Positions 10,531-19,479 of a stretch of 64,000 nucleotides of DNA are shown here, one piece after another (within the stretch, counting starts at the first letter, position 1; each line of letters opens with the position of its first letter). The DNA comes from Cordylochernes scorpioides (lineage: Eukaryota; Arthropoda; Arachnida; Pseudoscorpiones; Chernetidae). The notes under the pieces were generated by a model. The model saw nothing but the letters and a program-made list of their open reading frames with translations. It was not told the origin of the DNA and did no database searches. A program made the translations under genes and the position numbers. The DNA lies in contig CP092863.1 in NCBI GenBank assembly GCA_030710605.1, positions 136,715,445-136,779,444 of the forward strand, in the 5' to 3' direction.

Positions 10531-10617
10531 ACAAAATTGTCTACTTCAAAAAAGACGACCGTCAATTAAATGTAGAGTAGAGAGTTTTATTGTTGAAGAA
10601 GAAGCGAGTCCACTCAC

Positions 10618-10701
10618 CATGGAGAGGATAGCACAGACGAAGACAACAAGAACAAAGAGATCCTGGCATTTCCCTGGTGGTTCTCCATGACCTGTCTGTA
10701 C
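10618..10701 (-). CDS. Candidate host exon encoding a hydrophobic segment
   Basis: An 84-nt stretch on the minus strand lies between a good acceptor (tctatctgttccag) and a strong donor (GTGAGT at 10617). Phase 0 at both ends gives 28 codons, ending in a hydrophobic run (DLFVLVVFVCAILSM) that could be a membrane segment. The region is unique in the window and more GC-rich than its surroundings. Its phase fits the exon at 12820-12919, which ends in phase 0. No family is assigned; the C-Q-D plus hydrophobic pattern is only faintly like the first membrane segment of choline-transporter-like proteins. Confidence 0.45.
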
Positions 10702-10825
10702 CTGGAACAGATAGATGTTAGTATAGACACAGATTAACATTTTTTACCTTTTTGTTACTCGAACATCTTGTTACATCTATCTTTGCTCTGTGTTGTAAAT
10801 TCCCTCAAGAGAATTGCTTCCACTG

Positions 10826-11050
10826 CGTTTGTACTCCATGTTAGGAGCGGCTGCACATGGCGTCTGTTCCTCATGTCAGAGGCGGCTATTTCATATTAGA
10901 GCTAAGTCGGCCTGCCACTAAGTAGTGCTCCCAGTCTTAATGACAAAGGCAGACGCATTCTACTTCACCCATTCATGATGGTTGTCAAGTCTCAAGCTCT
11001 GCAAGCTTGATGCCCTAATATGATTGAGTGGAGATAAGGAAGAAGAAGAA
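10826..11050 (+). mobile_element. LINE 3' UTR fragment with GAA-rich tail (family L3)
   Basis: Shares atgttaggagcggctgcaca, ctaagtcggcctgccact and the end ctaatatgattgagtggaga plus a GAA repeat with 39688-40051, 49335-49700, 50346-50475 and 57436-57808. The shared end and variable start indicate 5'-truncated LINE insertions. Confidence 0.75.
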
Positions 11051-11480
11051 GCTTCCACTCCAAGTCAACTCCTGATATTTCTACCAAAAATCCGCTATGG
11101 AGAGGCCACAACCACCATCCTTACAGGCCATGGCCATGTACTGGCAGACATTACATGTATACATCCCGAAACAGACCCTACCTGTATCCACTGTTCAGAA
11201 GAACCACAGACAGTCGATCATCTTCTCTTCAGCTGTCCAGCATTCCTGAGACATAGGATACAAACAGCTATCCTGCTTTGACTGACCCACCTCAATCCTA
11301 CATCTATGGCCAGCCTTCCATACTCAATCTCAGCATGGAAATTTCTGGTTAACTGGTTCAACTCAGCAATCAAAACAGGACGCGAGTAAAAGTGCTCAAC
11401 ACCAGTCTATACTAGTGAGCTGGACTCCCGGGGTAGTTGGTGTTCTGCGCTCCTTGGGTTATAAATATATCTCTCTCCGT
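11050..11480 (+). pseudogene. LINE ORF2 C-terminal fragment
   Basis: The plus-strand frame ending at 11281 carries the Cys/His knuckle often found at the C-terminus of non-LTR retrotransposon polymerases (CIHC ... TVDHLLFSCPAF). Downstream to about 11480 is untranslated sequence with gtgttctgcgctcc, related to 33650-33690. The N-terminal endonuclease and reverse transcriptase are absent. Confidence 0.65.
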
Positions 11481-11589
11481 CGGTGGCGGAGTCTTTCCCG
11501 CGGTGGGCGCCACCAATGACGACATTGTATATATTTTAAATGTATGTATATTTATTATTTTATATATTTACATATATATTTTTCCATAG

Positions 11590-11738
11590 CAGCATAGGGC
11601 GCCTCTCCCATCAAAATAAACGCCAAGACCTGACGCCATCTCTTGTCACCGACCCGAGACCGCTAGTTTGAGGCGAGAGTCAATAGATGGCGTCAGGTCT
11701 TGACGTTTATTTTGACGGGAGAGGCGCCCTATGCTTCT
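11590..11738. repeat. Palindromic MITE
   Basis: Ends catagggcgcctctcccatc (left) and its near-complement gacgggagaggcgccctatg (right) are arms of about 60 bp. The core cggtgac/gaccgctagtttgaggc recurs in diverged form at 56770-56870. Confidence 0.8.
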
Positions 11739-11744
11739 ATGGAT

Positions 11745-12180
11745 CAATTACCTCCCGGCGAATTTTCCATCTATATATATTTTTTAAAAATAAAGAAGGC
11801 ATTTCCTGACCTCGAGCACATGTGTTTTTTTTTTTATTATTGTTTTTTCATATATATTTTTATTCATATATTTATCATTATTTAATATTATTTATTCAAT
11901 TTTGTATATTTAACCTTATATGATCGATTTAATAAAAAAAAGTTTCAATATATCTATCTCTTTCTGTTATGTAAATAAGATGGGATAGTTTGGATCATAA
12001 TAATAATGTCAATCTGACGTAAGATTTCTGCCATTTTTTTACCCACACACAAAAATAGCATTGGTTCTAAAGTAGAAATTATATTTAGTTTTACTTTTTT
12101 TAAATATATAAATTTCCGAATTTTCTCAATAATAGATTCCACATTTGTAAATTCAAAGGAACGTAGAAAGTAATTGAGAA
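11745..12180. other. AT-rich region
   Basis: Poly-T and AT runs dominate; no gene recognised. Open frames on the minus strand here lack any family motif. Confidence 0.45.
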
Positions 12181-12186
12181 AAAAAA

Positions 12187-12695
12187 AGACATTTCCTTGA
12201 TCGGGCAATTTAAATTTGCTGATGGCTTGCGCCATCTATCAGAATAAATATCAACTAATCGTTGATTTGTAATTATTCCAGAATTGGCCAAATATTGTAA
12301 ATACAGTAGAAATAACTCTCTGTAAAGGACAACACCTAGTAACAGAGCCAAAGTGTCTTTTAGGGAGAGGTGTCCTCTTACCAGAGAGTTGATACAGTAG
12401 AACTACCTCTCTGTAAAGGACAACACCTAGTTACAGAGCCAAAGTGTCCTTTAGGGAGAGATGTCCTCTTACCAGAGAGTTGCTAAATGGTAAAAACGAT
12501 AATTTTGCAAATGAAAACTGTCCTTTGTAGAGAGGTGTCCGTTAGCGGGGTGTTTGCTAAATGGAGGTTCTACTGAATATAAATTCTGGAATAATTACAA
12601 ATCAACGATTAGTTTATATTTATTCCGATAGATGGCGCTAGCCATCAGCAACTTTTAGTTGCACGATCAGGGAATGCCTTTTTTTTCTTAATTTA
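12187..12695. mobile_element. Foldback element (family F) split by a MITE
   Basis: The left arm (about 12187-12303) and right arm (about 12576-12695) are inverted copies that share gatggcttgcgccatctat, aactaatcgttgattt and attattccagaattgg. Between them sits a CAGTAGAAC MITE. Other copies of the arms lie at 34480-34955 (both arms) and 41900-42020 (one arm). Confidence 0.8.
12304..12575. mobile_element. Pogo-type MITE with a duplicated terminus
   Basis: The CAGTAGAA end occurs twice in the same direction (12304 and about 12396), followed by the usual right end GGAGGTTCTACTG. This is the simplest stage of the terminal tandem duplication seen at 52271-53176. Confidence 0.8.
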
Positions 12696-12819
12696 TCCAC
12701 ATGATCCAAGTACAAATTCACTTTTGTACTATTTGTCACGTAGAAAGTATTGTTACATAGCATGGTTCACAAACTGATGAAGAGAGTACGTCTCATTTCT
12801 TCAAAACCTAGTGTCTTAC

Positions 12820-12919
12820 CTGAGCAGATCTGACACGGTTGTCGTTCAGCATGTCAACCTGCGACATCACGGTGACATTTGTCATCTCTCCATGTATTGG
12901 AATAGCGATACCAAGTACT
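12820..12919 (-). CDS. Candidate host exon
   Basis: On the minus strand a 100-nt open stretch ends at a strong donor (CAG then GTAAGA, GT at 12819-12818). It starts after an AG at 12920 that has only a weak pyrimidine tract; a start two bases later is also possible. Read with one leading base it gives 33 codons, including GEMTNVTVMSQVDMLNDNR. The leading single base fits the two left over by the exon at 14941-15032, and its phase-0 end fits 10618-10701. The protein is not recognised. Confidence 0.45.
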
Positions 12920-12971
12920 CTTTAATTGTTAATCACCCTAGGACTAAAGATAGAAAATGTATAAGCACAAT

Positions 12972-14640
12972 ATATACACTCATAGACAAAACTTAAGGAA
13001 GTTGTACCTTTTACCATGTATATATCAGGATTCAGATAATACCTCTGAAAGATATTACAGTGTCCTTTATTGAAGACACACGAGATAACCAAGTGTGGAC
13101 AAAACTTAAGGAAGTTGTACCTTTCAGCATGTATATCTGGATTCAGACAATAACTCTGAAAGATATTACAATGTCCTTTATTGAAGACACACGAGATAAC
13201 CAAGTGTGGACAAAACTTAAGGAAGTTGTACCTTTTAGCATGTATATCGGGATTGAGACAATAACTCTGAAAGATATTACAGTGACATTTATTGAAGACA
13301 CACGAGATAACCAAGTGTGAACAAAACTTAAGGAAGTTGTACCTTTTAGCATGTATATCGGGATTCAGACAATAACTCTGAAAGATATTACAGTGACCTT
13401 TATTGAAGACACAAGAGATAACCAAATGTGAACAAAACTTGAGGAAGTTGTACCTTTTAGCAGGTATATCGGGATTCGGACAATAATTCTGTAAGATATT
13501 AGTGACTTTTATTGAAGACACACGAGATAACCAAGTGTGAACAAAACCTAAGGAAGTTGTACCTTTTAGCATGTATATCGGGATTCAGACAATAACTCTG
13601 AAAGATATTACAGTGACCTTTATTGAAGACACACGAGATAACCAAGTGTGAACAAAACTTAAGGAAGTTGTACCTTTCAGCATGTATATCGGGAATAGGC
13701 AATAACTCTGAAAGATATTACAGTGACCTTTATTGAAGACATACGAGATAACCATGCGTGAACAAAACTTAAGGAAGTTGTACCTTTCAGCATGTATATC
13801 TGGATTCAGACAATAACTCTGAACGATATTACAGTGTCCTTTATTGAAGACACACGAGATAACCAAGTGTGGACAAAACTTAAGGAAGTTGTACCTTTTA
13901 GCATGTATATCGGGATTGAGACAATAACTCTGAAAGATATTACAGTGACTTTTATTGAAGACACACGAGATAACCAAGTGTGAACAAAACTTAAGGAAGT
14001 TGTACCTTTCAGCATGTATATCGGGAATAGGCAATAACTCTGAAAGATATTACAGTGACCTTTATTGAAGACACAGGAGATAACCAAGTGTGAACAAAAC
14101 TTAAGGAAGTTGTACCTTTCAGCATGTATATCGGGAATAGGCAACAACTCTGAAAGATATTAGTGACCTTTATTGAAGACATACGAGATAACCATGCGTG
14201 AACAAAACTTAAGGAAGTTGTACCTTTTAGCATGTATATCGGGATTCAGACAATAACTCTGAAAGATATTACAGTGACCTTTATTGAAGACACACGAGAA
14301 AACCAAGTGTGAACAAAACTTAAGGAAGTTGTACCTTTTAGCATGTATATCGGGATTGAGACAATAACTCTGAAAGATATTACAGTGACCTTTATTGAAG
14401 ACACACGAGATAACCAAGTGTGAACAAAACTTAAGGAAGTTGTACCTTTTAACATGTATATCGGGATTCAGACAATAACTCTGAAAGATATTACAGTGAC
14501 CTTTATTGAAGACACAAGAGATAACCAAGTGTGAACAAAACTTAAGGAAGTTGTACCTTTTAACATGTATATCGGGATTCAGACAATAACTCTGAAAGAT
14601 ATTACAGTGACCTTTATTGAAGACACACGAGATAACCAAG
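12972..14640 (+). repeat. 111-bp tandem array, main block
   Basis: About fifteen units of 108-112 bp, each with acaaaacttaaggaagttgt, catgtatatcgggattcaga, aactctgaaagatattacag and gaagacacacgagataacca. Because 111 is 37 codons, several frames on both strands stay open over many units, but the repeats lack any protein signature. The outer sequences (tacactcatagacaaaactt at 12972 and its inverted form near 14875-14905) look like transposon termini, so the array may have grown inside a Tc1-type MITE. Confidence 0.92.
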
Positions 14641-14661
14641 ATATGTCCTTCAATAGTAGAC

Positions 14662-14748
14662 CTAGAAGTACCACTTCGGCTTGTATAGTTGTCTGGAAAT
14701 CATACTTCTAGATCTCCTGTTGAAGGGCATGTTGGCCTGAAATTCGAG
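14662..14748 (-). CDS. Candidate exon or terminal exon, uncertain
   Basis: A strong acceptor on the minus strand (pyrimidine-rich attttttatttctcgaatttcag) precedes 14748. Read in phase 0 it gives 24 codons to a stop at 14662. Read after a two-base carry-over from 14941-15032 it gives 12 codons and a different stop. Either could be a terminal exon, or the site may be a decoy within a repeat-rich intron. Confidence 0.3.
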   Translation of the reverse strand, partial: LEFQANMPFNRRSRSMISRQLYKPKWYF

Positions 14749-14940
14749 AAATAAAAAATAGTTGAAGAAGCCATGCCATGGATTTCTTAATGATTTTGTT
14801 AAATTGTAAAGGCAGAGATGTGAATATGTATTATAACCAAGTGTGAACAACCTCTGTCTCCTACAAAGACTTTCCAATTCCTTAAGTTTTGTTCACAGTA
14901 GTGTATGCTGATATTTAGATATCTACAGAGAAGTACCTAC

Positions 14941-15032
14941 CTTAATGACACACTTGAGTCAATCCAGGTCAAGTATTGGAAATCATTCAGCACACAGTAG
15001 AATCTACCGGTATCTGTCATTTTATTTGTTCC
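14941..15032 (-). CDS. Candidate host exon, faintly immunoglobulin-like
   Basis: 92 nt on the minus strand between an acceptor (cctgtattgacag) and a donor (AAG then GTAGGT, GT at 14940-14939). Only the phase-0 frame is open, giving 30 codons plus two bases. It includes DTGRFYCVLND, which recalls the D-x-G-x-Y-x-C step of immunoglobulin domains, though one exon cannot prove this. An in-frame stop lies immediately upstream of the acceptor, so the reading depends on splicing. Confidence 0.45.
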
Positions 15033-15266
15033 CTGTCAATACAGGATTCGGATTGGCTGATAAAATTTGAAAATATTTACATATGAGAGAAAGTATGCAT
15101 TTATTCCAAAAATTTTTCATCTTTGTGAAAATGCAATTTATCAATCAGTTCAATTGTAATAAGTTTATTTACAAGTTTATATAAAATGGCAAGCTTTCCA
15201 GCGTCACCATCTGTCACTTTATTTTAGAGTATATACTTTTGTTGTTGTTGTGTCCAATGAAAAGCC

Positions 15267-15533
15267 TCAGATGTCTCTGTGCATCTCTAACATAGCAGTC
15301 ACCATATCCTCTATCTTGGGTGTGTAAAGTTCTGGGGCCATGTCAATTTTCTGCAAGACTGCGGCCATTGCTGGACATGAGAATATGTGAGTAGGTGTTA
15401 GAGTCACACCAGGACAGTTGCTGCATGTCCTATAGGTTCTTGTGCCATCTGGATGTATTGTCATTTCTTTATAGTGTTTCATTCTGAGTCTTGTTATAGT
15501 TTTTTGTAATTCTTCTCTGAGTTTATTTCGCAT
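15267..15533 (-). pseudogene. LINE ORF2 C-terminus
   Basis: The 88-codon frame ends with a Cys/His knuckle (CSNCPGVTLTPTHIFSCPAM), typical of the extreme C-terminus of Jockey/CR1-like polymerases. The 3' flank (tgttgttgtgtccaatgaa) recurs inverted at about 42770-42860. Everything upstream of the knuckle is missing. Confidence 0.7.
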
Positions 15534-15756
15534 ATTTGATATTTTCTTCTTTTTTTGTTAAATTATCTTGTATATACTTTTCACATAATGTATGTAAAAA
15601 TAGATGTTATAAAATTCAACCTTTGAAAAAACGGAATTCAAGTGAACAAATGTAATGTGTGTAAATACATACAACTATCTGCCAATAATACAACTAGACT
15701 TTGAAATAATGCTAGAGACATCTACCAAAATAAATATGCGAGTTAAATATTGTATA

Positions 15757-16255
15757 CTAGCCGAATGACCTGGGCAACGGCAAAATGTTTTTATTCAAAT
15801 ACTATTCGTTACAATTTTAAATTGGCGCCGTGGATGTCACTCTTGTGAAACGTCCCGCTCCAAACTTTGTGTCTGAGAAGCGATATTTTTATAGTAAGAT
15901 GATCTAGCTTTTGTTTTCTGCTCGAATGAATGTTTTTCTGTTAGAATTTTGTTCCTGCGTACAAAATAATGAACTGGTTTCACCCGTGGTCTCTGCTTTT
16001 TGGAATTTTTCCCGATATAATTTTGTATCTAATAATCAAACATGATACAGCAATATGGTCATCATCATTTTCTGAATAAAAATATATAGTTTAATAATTG
16101 ATTTATATATTTTTTAAAATAGCCTATCGTCTTCCCCGTATTTTTTTAACTATGTATGGAAATTTTGGTTTGAATTAGTGAACTACTGCGAATTTGTATA
16201 CCGGACATACAGACAGACATACATACAAACATTCATTTTTATATAGAGAGAGAAG
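15757..16255 (+). mobile_element. Non-LTR-like repeat, 'actagccgaatgacc' family
   Basis: Begins tactagccgaatgacctggg and ends in an acatacatacaaacattc tail with ttttatatagagag. Related copies: 43095-43470, about 43940-44260, 53895-54060 and 57105-57350. The conserved start, variable interior and ATAC-rich tail suit a retroposed or Helitron-like repeat. No protein is encoded. Confidence 0.6.
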
Positions 16256-16600
16256 AGATATATGTGATGATTTAAGACCCTGGAATTGTTGTAAATAATC
16301 CAGATATCTACTACCACATGTTCCACCACGTGACTGTATATAACTTCTTATTTACTGCAAATAGAAAGCCTCAACTAACATCAATCTGTACCGCGTAAGA
16401 ATCTAATAAAGTATAGCCACTGTACAGATAGAAGGAATGGAGACTAACAGTAGAAAATTAAGGTTAAAACTAATCAGGCTTAGGTGAGAATAGGAGAGTA
16501 GGCCTAGCAAGTCCAGTCCAATTTTTACGAGGTCGTGGCCCTCCTGGATAATATAATTTCCCCCCCCTGTTTACGTCAGAAAAGGGCAGTGACCTGTTCG
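16256..16600. other. Unique AT-rich sequence
   Basis: No gene recognised. It leads into the candidate promoter at 16614 and ends with a C8 run and a CRE-like tttacgtcag at about 16570. Confidence 0.4.
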
Positions 16601-16660
16601 GACCCAGCTAAGCTATAAAAGGAAGCCCCGAGCCTCAGTTAGTCAGTCCTTAGCCAACCT
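16568..16660 (+). promoter_or_regulatory. Candidate core promoter: TATA box plus TCAGT initiator
   Basis: TATAAAAG at 16614-16621 is followed by TCAGTC at 16643-16648, whose A is 31 bases downstream of the TATA box, the usual spacing. A CRE-like TACGTCAG lies about 45 bases upstream. The downstream sequence to about 16915 is moderately GC-rich and has two potential donors (tcaggtaaca at about 16855, tcaggtaaat at about 16910). It may be a host first exon or an LTR; the tggtcccagaggtccc that follows could be an LTR primer site. Confidence 0.5.
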
Positions 16661-17030
16661 TTGTTTCAGCCCCAGTCCGCCAGAAGCTCCGATAGAGGTA
16701 AACCCTTTCCTGTCAGAAATCTCCTCGTCCCATTCCTTCTTGACGTTCAGACGCTTCTTAGTGGAATCTCTGTTTGTTTATTTCACCTTTGGCCCAGCTG
16801 TGTCGCCTTCCACCACGACTGCACGGTAGAGTTGACATCGAGGTTCGTCTAGCATCAGGTAACACTGGTCCCAGAGGTCCCAAGATATCACATATATTCA
16901 GAGTGTGTATCAGGTAAATTTAGAATAACTTTGGCAGTCCTTTAGACAAATACAACTTTAGATTTTTAAAATTGCATTCCCTAGCCATATTCATATAAAA
17001 TGTAACAGTACATGTGTGTACAGTGTAGTG

Positions 17031-17172
17031 ATGAACAATAATGGAGAATTCCAAAATCGAGCAGCCATCATCGTTGATCTGTGTGCCAGACGGAGCCCCA
17101 AAGAGACAGTGGACTTTCTTAAGTTTCCCAAAACCACTGTTTATCATAGATTTAACTATTTTTGTAAATATA
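17031..17172 (+). pseudogene. DD37D mariner-like transposase, N-terminal part
   Basis: From the ATG at 17031 about 47 codons encode a helix-turn-helix start (NRAAIIVDLCARRSPKETVD, then FPKTTVYHRF). The frame is cut at about 17172 by another mariner element. A related N-terminus occurs at 31050-31260. The rest of this gene resumes after 18200. Confidence 0.65.
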
Positions 17173-18021
17173 CAAGGTATGGCCCATAAGTTCCCGGACT
17201 GGGTCCATAAAAAAAAATAAATGAAAAATGTAAATAAATTTGGCTGTTTATTATAGAAAAAATATCTGGCAACACAGTGGTACCAATATCGAAGCGGTAC
17301 ATGCGCGCGCGCCAAGGTCATTCTAATTTATTTAAAGGTTACACCTAGCGCTGCGGCGATTTTATGATGGAACAAAAATTGAAGCAGAGGATTTGCATAG
17401 AATTTTGTGTGAAACTTCAAATATCAGCAACCGAAACTTTTGAAATGCTTAATAAAGCATTCCGCAATGACGCCCCAAAGAGAACAACTGTTTTTGAATG
17501 GCATTCTAGATTTAAAGCTGGCAGAATTTCGATTGATTCCTGCAGGCCAAGCAGTTATTGAGGAAATGTATTTGGGCATTCTTCGCCGTCTAAGGGAAGC
17601 GATTAAAAAAAAAGGCCAGAAAAATGGATTAATGGTGACTGGATCCTACACCATGACAATGCCCGCCCTCACACAGCGCACTTGGTGACGAGAGTTTTGG
17701 CAAAAAACGGGACACAAATCCTACCTCAACCACCCTATTCCCCAGACATCGCACCAAATGACTTTTTCCTGTTCCCAAAATTTAAAGCAGTTCTAAAAGG
17801 AAGACATTTTGACACCAGGGTTAACATAATAGAAAAATCGCCGTTGGCATTGAAGAGCATTCCAAAAGAGGCCTATAAAAACTGTTTAGACAATTGGGAG
17901 AAACGATGGCGCTGGTGCGTTGAAGCAAGGGGGGATATTACTTTGAAAAGTTTTAATATATTTTTTTAAAATATCTACCTTTTTTTATGGACCCAGTCCG
18001 GGAACTTATGGTACATACCTA
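17173..18021 (+). mobile_element. Internally deleted mariner nested in a DD37D element
   Basis: Terminal inverted repeats of about 35 bp bound the element: left aggtatggcccataagttcc, right inverted ggaacttatggtacatacct. Inside are the mariner N-terminal helix-turn-helix (17364-17560, QRICIEFCVKLQISATETFE) and the C-terminal catalytic end (17640-17969, PYSPDIAPNDFFLFP). The middle, including the first catalytic Asp, is missing, and a frame break lies at the second Asp. It cannot make active transposase. Confidence 0.88.
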
Positions 18022-18199
18022 CTTATCTTTCTAACCTGAAAAGTTCAGGTTCCTGATGTATATTATTGTTTCTCTTTTTTATTTTGATTACTTTGTCTTG
18101 TATAATATGTTTATAACTGTTTCTGTTTTTAAAAAATGTAAATCGACGCAATTATCCCTAGCCGGGATATCGCGTTTTGTGTGTTGAAATAAATAAAAA
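18022..18199. other. AT-rich intervening segment
   Basis: Not part of either transposase. It includes gccgggatatcgcg and an aataaataaa tail, suggesting a separate small insertion. Confidence 0.35.
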
Positions 18200-19070
18200 G
18201 TTTCACTGTTTATCGTATAAAGGAGCAATTTGATGAGACCAACAGTAACAAAGAGGGAATGCCTGCAAGGATAGAGCACTTGCGACGATCCGACAGATTG
18301 ATAGGCGAAGACTTTGTGAAAATGTCAAGGAGAAGATTGATGGAAACTCTGGGAATATCATGAGGGCCATAGAAAAGTAAATGGACGTTGGCTCTATGAC
18401 AATTGTCAGAACTATCCATGAGGACCTTGGTCTCAAGTCCTATTCCTTTAGGAACGGCCAGTTGCTGACTGAAAATATGAAGGATAATAGAAAAGGAAAG
18501 GCTGCTGCTCTCCTTAACAGCATGAAACATTTGACATGCTGAGGTTCTTCTCTGATGTAAAGAACTTTGACGTGGACCAAAAGGTAAATCCCAGGAATGA
18601 TCGCTGGATCTGTAATGACCCTCAGATGTACCTGTCGTGATGTACACGAAATTTCCTGCCTCTGTGATGTCCTTGGCGTTATCAGCAGTGAAGGTGATGT
18701 CATGCCTCTCCATTTCTTTGAGAAAGGTCATAGGATCACCTCTGACACCTATATCAATGTCTTGGAGACAGTTTTGAGACCTTGGATAGACATGGTGGCC
18801 ACAGGAAGGAAGTATGTCTTCCAACAGGACTCAGCTACAGCCCACAAGGCTAAAAATACACAATCGTGGCTGACACTTAACGTCCCCAGTCACTGGAGTC
18901 CTGATACCTGGTCCCCTAACTCTCCAGACTGCAACCCCCTCGACTACTATGTATTGTTGAGAGAGATGTCAACAAAGCTCCACACAACACCATCCAGTCT
19001 GTCAAGAAAGCACACAGTGATGACCCAAATGGACAAGGTTATCGTCGCCAAAACCTGTGATAAGAATTAA
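18200..19070 (+). pseudogene. DD37D mariner-like transposase, C-terminal part
   Basis: Continues the transposase of 17031-17172 with several stops and frame changes. The best stretch (18597-19070) carries the second and third catalytic Asp (QQDSATAH and NPLDYY) with 37 residues between them. The preceding region has the second helix-turn-helix and the kdLGLKSY-like motif in another frame. It is a decayed copy. Confidence 0.8.
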
Positions 19071-19080
19071 TTACAATATA

Positions 19081-19258
19081 CAGTAGAACCTCCCTTTAGC
19101 AGATACCCCGCTAGTGGACACCTCTCTATAAAGGACGGTTTTCATTTGCAAAATTACCATTTTTACAATTTAGCAACTCTCCCGTAATATGACATCTCTA
19201 CCTAAAGAACACTTAGGCTCTGCAATTAGGTGTTGTCCTTTACAGAGAAGTTCTACTG
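19081..19258. mobile_element. Pogo-type MITE, CAGTAGAAC family
   Basis: 178 bp from CAGTAGAACCTCCC to AAGTTCTACTG, flanked by TA on both sides. It retains the gctagtggacacctctctat and acaatttagcaactct blocks of the family. Confidence 0.85.
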
Positions 19259-19479
19259 TATATAATATTAACGTTTTCCACAATTATATAAACATTTGTT
19301 TTTCTAAGAATGAATGTTTTACAAGATCTATATATCTATTTACAAGGGCATTCCTATCTACATATTACCCAGCAGGCTTCCCAGTCTCCAGTTCAGGGTC
19401 GTTCTTCTACTTATCCCCAATTTCCACCACGGTCCTCCAACAATTGACTGTATGTCGGTGTTCCTGCATATCTCCATCA

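Noticed and set aside
12922..14640. Long repetitive proteins on both strands (37-residue repeats)
   Set aside because: They come from a 111-bp tandem array whose period is a multiple of three. Several frames on both strands are equally open, there is no start or splice context, and codon use follows the DNA repeat.
18210..18824. 204-codon minus-strand frame
   Set aside because: Antisense to the DD37D transposase; no motif of its own.
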